Assembly: GCA_020347645.1 (NCBI GenBank)
Contig: CP070736.1
Location: forward strand, 253,144-317,143
Reading direction: 5' to 3'
Length of the DNA: 64,000 nt
Source: Methanobacteriota archaeon
GTDB taxonomy: Archaea; Thermoplasmatota; Thermoplasmata; UBA10834
Below, in pieces: positions 1-8,047 of the stretch. Every line of letters begins with the position of its first letter. Positions within the stretch are counted from its first letter, which is position 1. A model generated the notes under the pieces. The model did no database searches. It was not told the DNA's origin and saw nothing but the letters and a program-made list of their open reading frames with translations. The position numbers and the translations under genes were made by a program.

Positions 1-96
1 CCCAGGATGCCCGCCCTGCCAGCTGACAAGATTGATGAGATATCCAACCTCTATATCGACATGTTCGAGCGGATCACCGGCGAGAGTTACCGATGA
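1..96 (+). CDS. purC: C-terminal end of SAICAR synthetase (partial)
   Basis: Only the last 31 codons are present; the gene enters from the left edge and ends with TGA. The visible peptide contains ISNLYIDMFERITGE, which resembles the C-terminal helix of the longer (ADE1-like) phosphoribosylaminoimidazole-succinocarboxamide synthases, whose tails read roughly (S/R)xYIExYExITGE. That enzyme joins aspartate to CAIR in purine synthesis. The match rests on one helix, so the assignment is tentative. The next gene starts 69 bases downstream on the same strand. Confidence 0.5.
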   Translation, partial: PRMPALPADKIDEISNLYIDMFERITGESYR

Positions 97-165
97 CCAA
101 GGCTGCGAGACTTCTACGCTGACGGGGAAAGCATTATCTTGCTTGGCACATCATGAGGGATTGCG

Positions 166-651
166 ATGGAATTCCAGGGCATAGATGACTTGATGAAGTG
201 CTTGAAGAATCAGTACGATGCTAGCGGGCGCAAGAACGAGTGGCGCGCGCTCACTGGAAGAGACCATGTCAACGGCACCTACGACACTTTCGTTTTCTCT
301 GAGGAGAAGGTGCATCAGATCAAGGCTGTGGAGGTCGCTCCCAAGAAGATGGTGGCGGTCGGAGGTGAGATGGGTTCCAGCAGTCCCGACCTTGCAGAGA
401 TCGCAAGTAAAGGCTCCCCAGTACCCATAGGAATGGTATCACGAGCAACAGAGGCATCGATAATAGTCATGTTCGGAATGCAGCAGTATTCTTCGGACAT
501 TGCTGACGTGCTCAAGACCGAGTACTTCCGGTCGAAGCAGGATAGGCTCGAGAGTGAGCTAAAGCAGAGACTGGACGCCTTGCTCGAGCGCCCAGAATTC
601 AGGACAAGCTATCGTACGCTGCGGGAGAACCAAGAGTCGTACTTCTCGTGA
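166..651 (+). CDS. Hypothetical protein, 161 aa
   Basis: I do not recognise this protein. It is soluble, with no signal peptide or membrane segment. Residues about 1-60 are mixed and charged, about 60-110 hold a glycine/serine-rich part (GGEMGSSSPD) followed by a hydrophobic strand (ASIIVMFGM), and about 120-160 form a charged, probably coiled helix rich in E, K and R. It follows the purC tail by 69 bases on the same strand and could share its transcript. The next gene, trpB2, converges on it about 45 bases downstream. The ATG at 166 is the only good start after an upstream in-frame stop. Confidence 0.6.
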   Translation: MEFQGIDDLMKCLKNQYDASGRKNEWRALTGRDHVNGTYDTFVFSEEKVHQIKAVEVAPKKMVAVGGEMGSSSPDLAEIASKGSPVPIGMVSRATEASIIVMFGMQQYSSDIADVLKTEYFRSKQDRLESELKQRLDALLERPEFRTSYRTLRENQESYFS

Positions 652-696
652 CAGGCGTCGCGCCGTTCTTTCAGACCAGACACCATGGATCCGCGT

Positions 697-1998
697 CTAT
701 GTGAGGGTTCCATCCAAGTACTGCTGGTATCCAGCGAGGTCGAGCAGGCCGTGACCGGAGAAGTTGAACGCTATGATCTTCTCTTCGTTCTTCTTCTTGG
801 CATCCAGTGCCAGATCGACGGCGGCCTTGACCGCGTGGCTCGTTTCAGGCGCGGGTATGATCCCCTCCGCTCTGGCAAATAGCGCAGCGGCGTCGAACAC
901 CTCCTTTTGCTGGTATGATACAGCCCGCACGACGCCCTCGTTGACGAGGGCGCTCACCGTTGGCGCGGCGCCGTGGTATCGCAGCCCACCCGCATGAATC
1001 GGGGAAGGCACGAACGCGTGCCCCAGCGTGTACATCATCAGGAGAGGCGTCATCTCGGCCGTGTCGCCGAAGTCGTACTCGTACTTCCCATCCGTGAGCG
1101 TGGGAACGGACGTGGGCTCGACGGCTACGAAATCCGTGTCGAGCTTCTTCTTCAACTTCTGTCCCACAAACGGGAATGTGAACCCGGCAAAATTCGAGCC
1201 GCCTCCCACGCAACCCACCAAATGGTCCGGCTGCTCTCCCAGTTTCTGGAACTGGAGCAAGGTCTCCTGGCCAATGATTGTCTGGTGCATCATCACATGG
1301 TTGAGAACGCTGCCAAGGCTGTACTTCGCCTTGTCGTCCTTGACACACGCTTCAAGCGCCTCACTGATTGCGATGCCGAGCGAGCCCGGGTGGTTCGGGT
1401 CCTGTGCTCGCAACTTCTTGCCGAATTCAGTTATGTCGCTGGGCGACGGGTTGACCTCGCTGCCGAACAGACGCATAACCTCCCTCCTGTAGGGCTTCTG
1501 ATCATAGCTGGCTCTCACCATGAACACCTTGCATCTTAGGCCGAAGTGACTGCACGCAAGGCTCAGGGCAGAACCCCATTGTCCCGCACCCGTCTCGGTG
1601 GTCAGCCTTTCGACTCCCTCCTTCATATTGTAATACACCTGCGCCAGGGCGGTGTTCGTTTTATGGCTTCCCGCAGGTGACAGGTCCTCGCGCTTGAAAT
1701 AGATCTTGGCCGGCGTCTTAAGCTTCTCCTCGAGTCTGACCGCCCTCTGCAGGGGGCTGGGTCTCGAAACCATCAGGTATGAGTCGAGCACCTCCTCAGG
1801 AATGTCGATATAGTGGTCCTGGGACATCTCCTGGGCTATCAGTGACTTCGGGAAGATGACTTCGAGGTCCGTAGGGGATATGGGCTCCTTGGTCCCTGGA
1901 TTCAGGGGTGGTGGAAGAGGCTTTGGCATGTCTGGCAAGATATTGTACCACTTCTTGGGCATCTCTTCAGGCGAAAGCTCGGTGCGTATGGTCCTCAT
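697..1998 (-). CDS. trpB: Tryptophan synthase beta chain, TrpB2 type
   Basis: PLP enzyme that condenses indole with serine to make tryptophan. The sequence shows the PLP-lysine motif AGSHKTN (Lys113), the TGAGQWG loop and the phosphate-binding glycine loop GCVGGGSNF near residue 265. At 433 residues with an N-terminal extension rich in proline ([10 protein letters not shown]), it matches the longer TrpB2 family rather than TrpB1. No trpA or other trp gene is adjacent, which fits TrpB2 enzymes that act alone, salvaging indole or using phosphoserine. The start has a strong ribosome site (AGGGAGG) a few bases upstream, and a TATA-like AAATAA lies near 2040-2050. Confidence 0.93.
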   Translation of the reverse strand: MRTIRTELSPEEMPKKWYNILPDMPKPLPPPLNPGTKEPISPTDLEVIFPKSLIAQEMSQDHYIDIPEEVLDSYLMVSRPSPLQRAVRLEEKLKTPAKIYFKREDLSPAGSHKTNTALAQVYYNMKEGVERLTTETGAGQWGSALSLACSHFGLRCKVFMVRASYDQKPYRREVMRLFGSEVNPSPSDITEFGKKLRAQDPNHPGSLGIAISEALEACVKDDKAKYSLGSVLNHVMMHQTIIGQETLLQFQKLGEQPDHLVGCVGGGSNFAGFTFPFVGQKLKKKLDTDFVAVEPTSVPTLTDGKYEYDFGDTAEMTPLLMMYTLGHAFVPSPIHAGGLRYHGAAPTVSALVNEGVVRAVSYQQKEVFDAAALFARAEGIIPAPETSHAVKAAVDLALDAKKKNEEKIIAFNFSGHGLLDLAGYQQYLDGTLT

Positions 1999-2111
1999 TC
2001 AATTCCCTCCCTATTGTGGGGATTGGAGTTGATGATGAGTGCATTATTTAGCTCTTTGCAGCAACGTAGCCCAAAAAGGCACAAGCACGTCGACGAACTG
2101 TCGAGCTTGGT

Positions 2112-3083
2112 TCATCTGAGGTAGATCAGTCGTGAAAGCCTTCTGTCCCAGGTCCAGTCGTCTTCGGTGATAGCTCCCTCCCTCTTCGAAACCATATAGT
2201 TCAGCTTCGCATCCAGGTCGTCAGCCTCGTGCACCAGAAGCGCCTCCGGCATCATAGGTTCGACTGGAGACCCCCATTCCTTCCTGCCATGATGCGATGC
2301 AACAACATGTCTTAGTTTGAGAGAAAGGTCCACCGGGAAGCCCTCAATGGTGCACAGCCTTTCGACCAGGAGCTCGTCGCCTATTATGAGGTGGCCAAGG
2401 AGATTGCCTTCAGCCGTGTGATTGATGTTGGTCGTTACCTCGAAGCTACGCGTCTTGCCTATGTCATGCAGCAACGCGCCGGCGATAACGAGGTCTCTGT
2501 CGAGTCCAGACTGAAGCTGCAGCATCTTCGCGCAGATCTCCGCGACGTTCAGCGTGTGATGGATGAGCCCGCCCATCGCTGCCGAGTGAAGTTGAATTGA
2601 TGCAGGACATGTGCTGAAAGACTCCATGAACGCTTCGTCCTCAAAAAATCCCCTCAGAAGGCTTACAATATGTGGCTCCTCCACGATGTGCACGAATTCC
2701 ATTAGCCTGTCCCTCATCTCGGGTATCCCGTCAAGCGTCGCTACGAGTGCGGACGCCTCATACCCTCCTGGTTTCAGGACTTCGACCGTGTAGCCATCCT
2801 TCTCGCTGATCGATATCTCCAACTGGTTTCGGTATTCACCCACCTCACCTGTGATCCTCGCCACGCCTCCGCGGTCCAGTGACTCCTGCAACTCCTGCAC
2901 ACGTCGATGGTCTTGACCTCCCCAGTACTTCACGGTTATCTGACCGCTCTTGTCTGCCGCCCTGAACTCAAACATGTATCCATACTTGTATTCGATCACT
3001 GGCTTTTTGTAGGCGACTGAGAAGTACGAGTCCACCTTGTCGCCCGCCTTCAGTGCGTCAATCATCTGCTTATCCTTGCTCAT
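2112..3083 (-). CDS. YhaM-like 3'-5' exoribonuclease (OB fold + HD domain)
   Basis: Predicted metal-dependent nuclease. Residues about 10-105 form an OB-fold nucleic-acid-binding domain (FRAADKSGQITVKYWGG). Residues about 160-300 form an HD hydrolase domain with HH at 175-176, the central HD in LLHDIGK (206-207) and HH at 264-265. This OB-HD order is that of YhaM/CBF1 exonucleases, known mainly from Firmicutes and seen in some archaea. I chose the ATG at 3083 because GGAGG precedes it by about seven bases; an open frame continues upstream to 3173 without a comparable signal. Length is 323 residues, close to the family norm. It stands between trpB2 and the flavoprotein, with 243 bases before the latter. 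Confidence 0.85.
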   Translation of the reverse strand: MSKDKQMIDALKAGDKVDSYFSVAYKKPVIEYKYGYMFEFRAADKSGQITVKYWGGQDHRRVQELQESLDRGGVARITGEVGEYRNQLEISISEKDGYTVEVLKPGGYEASALVATLDGIPEMRDRLMEFVHIVEEPHIVSLLRGFFEDEAFMESFSTCPASIQLHSAAMGGLIHHTLNVAEICAKMLQLQSGLDRDLVIAGALLHDIGKTRSFEVTTNINHTAEGNLLGHLIIGDELLVERLCTIEGFPVDLSLKLRHVVASHHGRKEWGSPVEPMMPEALLVHEADDLDAKLNYMVSKREGAITEDDWTWDRRLSRLIYLR

Positions 3084-3326
3084 TCTGCCTCCACTCCGTC
3101 TGCGCTCACGCAAGTGATGGAGTTCGAGGGGTATATTCCTTCCATAGGGAGCGGGCCAGAGGCAGCGATGCATCGCGTGCAGTCCGAAGTATGCTCAATC
3201 GCCGTTCCCGCGGACGCACGCCCGGACGATGCAACCTGCCTCCGGACTCCCACATACGCAGATGGCATCATGTGATACAGGTCTATTGAGCTTACAAGTA
3301 GGCCTAATACGCCGCCAGGGCCCATG

Positions 3327-3905
3327 TCACTGTCTTGTCTTCCCGAGCAGATATGCCGTTCGCCTTCCGAGACCACGCGCAGAAGACAACCCCTCCTCGT
3401 CTTTGGAGATATCGCCTTCGTCGTCGGCGACCCCCATAGCGCCGTACGAACCTTCCCCGGCGTTCGCCACCTGCATGTCGTGGGTCATGAAGAACGTAAT
3501 TATCTGGCTCACGGTCAGCTCTTGGCCACCTTGTCTAACGCCGCCGCAGCTGAGGGCACCGCCGATCTTGTCCCTCAGCCCGGACTCCTGATAAGGGATC
3601 GCAGACCTGTCGAACAGCGCTTTCAACTGGGCCGTTACGCCTCCGAAATAGACGGGCGAGCCGATCAGTATGGCATCAGCCTCTACCATCTTCTTCAGCA
3701 CATCGATGGCATCGTCCTCTATAGGACAACTCCACGGAGTCTCGTGGCACTCCTCGCATGCATCGCAAGGCTTGATATCGACATCGCCAAGGGATATCCT
3801 CTCGACATCAATCCCTTCGCGTCTCAATTCATCCTCTGCTGCACTCAACATACCCGCGGTGTTGCCCCCTCTTCTCGGACTGCCGTTTATCGTCAGGACC
3901 TTCAT
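3327..3905 (-). CDS. NADPH-dependent FMN reductase / iron-sulfur flavoprotein
   Basis: A flavodoxin-fold redox protein of 192 residues. The N-terminus MKVLTINGSPRRGGNT is the FMN phosphate loop. Four cysteines (47, 50, 53, 60) in a CX2CX2CX6C pattern form the compact cluster motif of archaeal iron-sulfur flavoproteins (Isf), which pass electrons from ferredoxin to oxygen species or other acceptors. GSPVYFGGVTAQLKALFDR is the second conserved block. The ATG at 3905 has GGAGAAGGAGA just upstream; the longer open frame to 4124 is not supported. It lies downstream of nrdJ on the same strand, separated by a GC-rich hairpin. A paralogue is at 52705-53286. Confidence 0.9.
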   Translation of the reverse strand: MKVLTINGSPRRGGNTAGMLSAAEDELRREGIDVERISLGDVDIKPCDACEECHETPWSCPIEDDAIDVLKKMVEADAILIGSPVYFGGVTAQLKALFDRSAIPYQESGLRDKIGGALSCGGVRQGGQELTVSQIITFFMTHDMQVANAGEGSYGAMGVADDEGDISKDEEGLSSARGLGRRTAYLLGKTRQ

Positions 3906-3994
3906 CGTCTCCTTCTCCTTGAGGACAAAGCGAACCCTTGATCTACGGCGTCCGCTTCCTGGCAAGGTCATAGTCTGCCTGAAATAAAGCTGCT

Positions 3995-4020
3995 CCGGCC
4001 CCTGCACCCCGCGGGGCCGG
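3995..4020 (-). terminator. GC-rich hairpin between nrdJ and flavoprotein gene
   Basis: A perfect 8-bp stem, CCGGCCCC at 3995-4002 and GGGGCCGG at 4013-4020, encloses a 10-base loop. It lies 32 bases after the nrdJ stop on the minus strand. No T-run follows, so it may be a processing or RNA-stabilising element rather than a true archaeal terminator. Confidence 0.4.
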
Positions 4021-4051
4021 TGCGCTCCGCCTTCCCTCTTTTTTGTCGCTC

Positions 4052-7000
4052 TCACCAGCAGCGCGAATAGCCACAAGTCCTGCAGACGATGCATCCCTCG
4101 ACGTACTCGACCATGCTCCCACACTCAGGGCATTCGGGACACACGTCCCCCTTGTCGACATGATTCTGCTTCTGTGCGCTCGGACCCTCAGACCATGCAG
4201 TCGAACCCTCCAGGCCGGTCGTGGGGCGCTCTTTGACATAGCGTTCCAGCGCCTTCGCTACTGCGTCGCTGCAAGAGAGCACCATACCTCCAGGCTGCCA
4301 TAGAGGCGATGGGCATCGAATTCCTCTCAGCTGCTTTACTATGGACTCTGGCTCGATGCCCGACCTCAGCGCAACCGAGAGCAGTCTCCCGATAGCCTCG
4401 GACTGGGATGCGGTGCATCCTCCGGACTTGCCCATCTGCGTGAAGACCTCGCAGAGTCCATTATCATCTTCGTTTATTGTTACGTATAAGTGGCCGCAAC
4501 CTGTTTCGATGCGCTGGGTGGTGCCCTTCGTGCGATAAGGTCTCGGTCTCGGTGCACGAGCATCCTCCTTCTCCTCCTCTGCATCGGTCTCTTCCTCATC
4601 ACCACCCACGCTCAGAACCTGGTCTTCCCGGCTTCCGTACCTGTAGACGGTTACGCCCTTGCAGCCCAGCGTGTATGCGAGCAGATAAACCTCTTCGACG
4701 TTGGCGGCGGTCGCGTCGTTCGGGAAGTTCACGGTCTTGGAAACGGCGTTGTCGGTGTGCTCCTGGAAAGCCGCCTGCATCCGTATGTGCGCCTCGGGCG
4801 ATATGTCGAGGGCGGTGACGAACAGTCTCGCAACGTCCTCCGGCACTCCCTTCACATCCTTCACGGATCCCTGGGCCGCTATCTCCTTCATGATCTCCTC
4901 GGAATGAAACCCTCTCGCCCTGGCGACCTCGTCGAAGATGGGGTTCACCTCGGGGAGTATGTCCTTGTCCATGACATTCCGAACGTATGCGACGGCGAAA
5001 ATGGGCTCAATCCCGCTCGACGCCCCTGCTATGATGCTGATCGTACCGGTGGGCGCAATGGTCGTTACGGTGGCGTTTCGCAGTTTGCGATACTTGCTGG
5101 CGAGAACACTCTTCTCGAAGTTGGGAAAGCTCCCCCTCTCCTCAGCGAGCGCCTCCGAGGCTTTGTGTCCCTCCTCGTCTATGAACTTCATCAATTCACC
5201 ACCGAGGCTCAGTGCCTCATCGGAGTCGTACGGAATGCCCATGCGGAGCAGCATATCAGCATAACCCATCACACCAAGCCCGATCTTCCTGTTGGCCCGG
5301 GTCATCTCTTCGATTTGAGGGAGGGGGTACTTGTTCACATCTATCACGTTGTCGAGGAATCGCACCGCCCAGTGTACGGTCTCCCTTAGCCTCGCATAGT
5401 CGATCTCGATCCTGCCTCCTTGCGCCTTGACCATCTTGGCCAGGTTTATCGAGCCCAGGTTGCACGATTCGTACGGAAGGAGCGGCTGTTCCCCACAGGG
5501 ATTAGTGCTCTCTATCTCTCCTACTGATGGAGTCGGGTTGTCTCTGTTTATTCGGTCGATGAAGACTATGCCTGGCTCACCGTTCCTCCAAGCCATGTTG
5601 ACAATCATGTCGAATATCTTCCTTGCCTTCATTTTTGAGACGACCTCTTTCGATCTCGGGTTGATGAGGTCGTACTCGCCCTCTTTCTCGACTGCCTCCA
5701 TGAATGCGTCGGTTAATGCCACTGAGATGTTGAAGTTGGTGAGTTTGGAGCTGTCCTGTTTGCTAGTGATGAAGGATATGATGTCTGGGTGATCCACCCT
5801 AAGTATGCCCATGTTGGCACCTCTTCTTGTGCCTCCCTGTTTGATGGTCTCCGTGGCAGTGTTGAACACTTCCATGAATGAAATGGGACCGCTCGACACT
5901 CCAGCAGTGCTCTTGACGCAGTCGCTTGCTGGCCGCAGCCTTGAGAAGCTGAATCCCGTGCCTCCTCCACTGTTATGCGAAACGAAACCATCGGCGAGAT
6001 AGGCGTGCGTTCCGCATACTGTCAGATCAACGACCTCACGCTTGCCGGCATGCACGACGCCGTCGACTTTCACGAAGTAGTAACCATCGTCGTCGGCCTC
6101 CTCATGGCCCGTGCCGGTGTCCCTAAGGGCTGCAGCGACGGAATCGGATTTCAAACGAGCGAGCCTCCTGCTCAACAGCATTGAGTCAAACCCGATCTTC
6201 TCTTTGAACGTCTCGAAACCCAGCCTCGTGGAGACAGTAAGCTTAGAACCCGCGCGCTCCGTGGGAACGCCGATATAGAAGAGCATCACTTGGAGTTTGC
6301 GAGCGATGTCGTCCTCCTCGAGGTCGACGGCCACTACGCCAGAAGGCGTGATCCATCCGCGGTAGGAATAGATACGTCTCATGAATTCACATATGGCATC
6401 CTCGTCTGCCCTGATTACATCGTCATTGATACCGAATTCAATCATGTCATCGTAACTGTAATCGACACCTGCAATCGTACCACCCAACCAACCGCCCAAC
6501 TTCATCACGAGCGTATCGCCACCCACAAGCTCTCCGATTTGCCTCCATTCGAGCTCTCCATCCGCCTTTCTGACCATGAGTCTGTGAAGCGAAGTGCCAG
6601 TGACAGAATATCCTTCCATGGTCTCCACTCGGAAGACATCCTGCATTCCGTTGGAGTGACTCTCTTCGACTCTATCCATACCTTCGTTCGTCTCAATCCA
6701 TGAACCGCCTGTCACGGAACCAAGAGTCCTGCAACCAACGTCGGTCATGACCAGGGTTTCCGGTACCAGGCACTTGTGTATCAACGCGGTGTACTTGATT
6801 GCGTCGAATATCTCCTCCATCGAGTCGCCTACAGGCAGAACGAAACACGCAGACAGCTGTCCGAGTTCTCTTCCAGCATTCATCAGCGTCGGACTATTGG
6901 GCATGAAATCTTGCCGAGCCATGAGCTCGTAGAACCTTTCCGCCACAACCTCGGCTTCTGTTTCGGTCTTTCCGTAGTTGGACTCTGCTGCGGCAATAGC

Positions 7001-7198
7001 TTTGGCTACTCTCTCAAGAAGCTCGCGCGGAGATTCTACAGGTTCGCCCAAATCATTCTTCCTGAGATACCGCCGTTCGAGCACCGTCTTTGCATTTGCT
7101 CCTATTTTAGGCTCGACTTTCCAACCCGTTCCCTTCTCAGGACGGTCGTTTCCTGGAGCGACAGTACCCCCTCTTGATTGATGCGGCTCAGCCGACAT
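4052..7198 (-). CDS. nrdJ: Adenosylcobalamin-dependent ribonucleotide reductase with in-frame intein
   Basis: Class II reductase that makes deoxyribonucleotides using B12 instead of an iron radical. The 1048-residue frame is a 781-residue reductase plus a 267-residue intein (residues 143-409). Active-site parts are visible: cysteine 118 (QLSACFVLP), the thiyl/glutamate motif NPCGE (Cys568, Glu570), Cys579 in YESCNLGSINL, and PTGTISIIAGASSGIEP. The C-terminus carries the zinc/redox tail CPECPECG...CRTCGYSRCW. After splicing the junction reads IHK-SGGGTGFSFSRLRP, a highly conserved stretch. It is transcribed away from an AT-rich region with 12-bp repeats (7437-7472) that may hold its promoter and control sites. 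No class I or III reductase is in the window. Confidence 0.96.
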   Translation of the reverse strand: MSAEPHQSRGGTVAPGNDRPEKGTGWKVEPKIGANAKTVLERRYLRKNDLGEPVESPRELLERVAKAIAAAESNYGKTETEAEVVAERFYELMARQDFMPNSPTLMNAGRELGQLSACFVLPVGDSMEEIFDAIKYTALIHKCLVPETLVMTDVGCRTLGSVTGGSWIETNEGMDRVEESHSNGMQDVFRVETMEGYSVTGTSLHRLMVRKADGELEWRQIGELVGGDTLVMKLGGWLGGTIAGVDYSYDDMIEFGINDDVIRADEDAICEFMRRIYSYRGWITPSGVVAVDLEEDDIARKLQVMLFYIGVPTERAGSKLTVSTRLGFETFKEKIGFDSMLLSRRLARLKSDSVAAALRDTGTGHEEADDDGYYFVKVDGVVHAGKREVVDLTVCGTHAYLADGFVSHNSGGGTGFSFSRLRPASDCVKSTAGVSSGPISFMEVFNTATETIKQGGTRRGANMGILRVDHPDIISFITSKQDSSKLTNFNISVALTDAFMEAVEKEGEYDLINPRSKEVVSKMKARKIFDMIVNMAWRNGEPGIVFIDRINRDNPTPSVGEIESTNPCGEQPLLPYESCNLGSINLAKMVKAQGGRIEIDYARLRETVHWAVRFLDNVIDVNKYPLPQIEEMTRANRKIGLGVMGYADMLLRMGIPYDSDEALSLGGELMKFIDEEGHKASEALAEERGSFPNFEKSVLASKYRKLRNATVTTIAPTGTISIIAGASSGIEPIFAVAYVRNVMDKDILPEVNPIFDEVARARGFHSEEIMKEIAAQGSVKDVKGVPEDVARLFVTALDISPEAHIRMQAAFQEHTDNAVSKTVNFPNDATAANVEEVYLLAYTLGCKGVTVYRYGSREDQVLSVGGDEEETDAEEEKEDARAPRPRPYRTKGTTQRIETGCGHLYVTINEDDNGLCEVFTQMGKSGGCTASQSEAIGRLLSVALRSGIEPESIVKQLRGIRCPSPLWQPGGMVLSCSDAVAKALERYVKERPTTGLEGSTAWSEGPSAQKQNHVDKGDVCPECPECGSMVEYVEGCIVCRTCGYSRCW
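5972..6772 (-). mobile_element. NrdJ intein with degenerate homing endonuclease
   Basis: Residues 143-409 of the nrdJ product. Splicing motifs are complete: Cys1 (CLVPETLV), block B with TSLH (Thr202, His205), block F (GTHAYLADGFVSHN) ending in the His408-Asn409 pair, and Ser410 as the +1 extein residue. The middle (about 252-337) keeps one recognisable LAGLIDADG-like repeat, FMRRIYSYRGWI...IARKLQVMLFYIGVPT, but the catalytic acidic residues of the motif are replaced by Tyr-Ser-Tyr-Arg and no second repeat is seen. Splicing is expected to work while DNA cutting is expected to be lost. The insertion lies in the substrate-site loop, a place where inteins are known in this enzyme family. Confidence 0.92.
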
Positions 7199-7661
7199 TT
7201 ATCCCCCTCTGACTCGCTGTTGATCGCGAAGTATTTGGCAAGTTGCTCTCGCATCAGTCGATAGCCCATTCCTCATATTACTTAGTATCCCGGAGTCCGG
7301 TTCCTGGCTATCGCATGATACGAAAAGCTTTGCTGTTGAGCGTAGTGTGCGCAATTGGATTCTATGGGTAAAAGAGCTTTTTCGACTAGACTTGATAATG
7401 ATTCTATTTAAAATTCCACAAGAAATGCCCCATATTATTATCAAGTATGTTATCAAGTATATTATCAAAAACACGAGCCAGTACGCCCTCAAATATACAA
7501 AGCGAATATACAATACCACAATCAGATGACGCTTGAAGGTTAACAGCGATAATGTCACAGTAGCTTGAGAGAGATGATTCCTGTTATGAAGTAGATTCCG
7601 GACAACTTTGAATACCTCGAGGCATAATGTAGTTGAGGTAGTATAAGGGAGGGGAGTCTCC
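7199..7661. other. 463-base AT-rich intergenic region with repeats
   Basis: This gap separates nrdJ (minus) from the MoaD-like gene (plus). It is clearly richer in A and T than its surroundings. The only long open frame is a 167-codon minus-strand one whose predicted peptide is low in complexity and unlike any family I know, so I do not call a gene. It holds the 12-bp repeat array at 7437-7472, an inverted copy at 7391-7399 and a TATA-like TATTTAAAA near 7405. Both flanking genes probably take their promoters from here. Confidence 0.7.
7437..7472. repeat. Three tandem 12-bp repeats plus an upstream inverted copy
   Basis: ATTATCAAGTAT (7437-7448), GTTATCAAGTAT (7449-7460) and ATTATCAAAAAC (7461-7472) repeat with an exact 12-base period; the core TTATCAA starts at 7438, 7450 and 7462. 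CTTGATAAT at 7391-7399 is the inverse complement of the first nine bases. Phasing slightly over one helical turn and the mixed orientation resemble a cooperative operator. The array lies about 240 bases before nrdJ and 190 before the MoaD-like gene. Confidence 0.7.
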
Positions 7662-7907
7662 ATGAAGATACGAGTCAAGCTATTCGCGTCTTTCCGCGAC
7701 ATTGTTGGGAAGAAAGAAGAAGAGCTTGAGATGGAAGACGGCGCAACCGTCCAAATGCTGTTAGATCAATACATCAACCGATTTCCCCCGATGGAGAGAT
7801 ATCGTGAGCACATCATAATGTCCGTTAACGGGCAATATGGCGCGTCAGAGATGTCATTGAGAGATGGTGATGAAGTCTCGTTCCTTCCTCCTGTGAGCGG
7901 GGGATAG
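7662..7907 (+). CDS. MoaD/ThiS-family sulfur carrier protein
   Basis: An 81-residue ubiquitin-like (beta-grasp) protein. It begins MKIRVKLFASFRDIVGKK and ends in the double glycine of LPPVSGG, where an E1-like enzyme would form a thiocarboxylate. MoaD proteins deliver sulfur to molybdopterin; archaeal relatives (SAMPs) may also be joined to other proteins. No MoaE or E1-like gene is near, so its partner cannot be told from context. The ATG at 7662 follows a very strong ribosome site (GGGAGGGGAG). Confidence 0.88.
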   Translation: MKIRVKLFASFRDIVGKKEEELEMEDGATVQMLLDQYINRFPPMERYREHIIMSVNGQYGASEMSLRDGDEVSFLPPVSGG

Positions 7908-8047
7908 AGGGCTATAGAATCATTCATTAGACAACCAGTAAATATAATCATCCGCATAACACCGACATAACATTGCAAGTTGCAGGGGCCAAATTCAGCT
8001 CGACCAGCCACCCAGATACCACACGAAAGCAAAGGAGCGTAGTTACG

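Noticed and set aside
3080-3376. 98-codon minus-strand frame between the OB/HD nuclease and the flavoprotein
   Set aside because: No start signal, overlaps the end of the flavoprotein gene, no recognised motif.
4490-5389. 299-codon plus-strand open frame inside nrdJ
   Set aside because: Shadow frame of a well-conserved reductase.
7199-7702. 167-codon minus-strand open frame
   Set aside because: Lies in AT-rich repeat-bearing DNA, runs into the MoaD start, has a low-complexity peptide and no family likeness.
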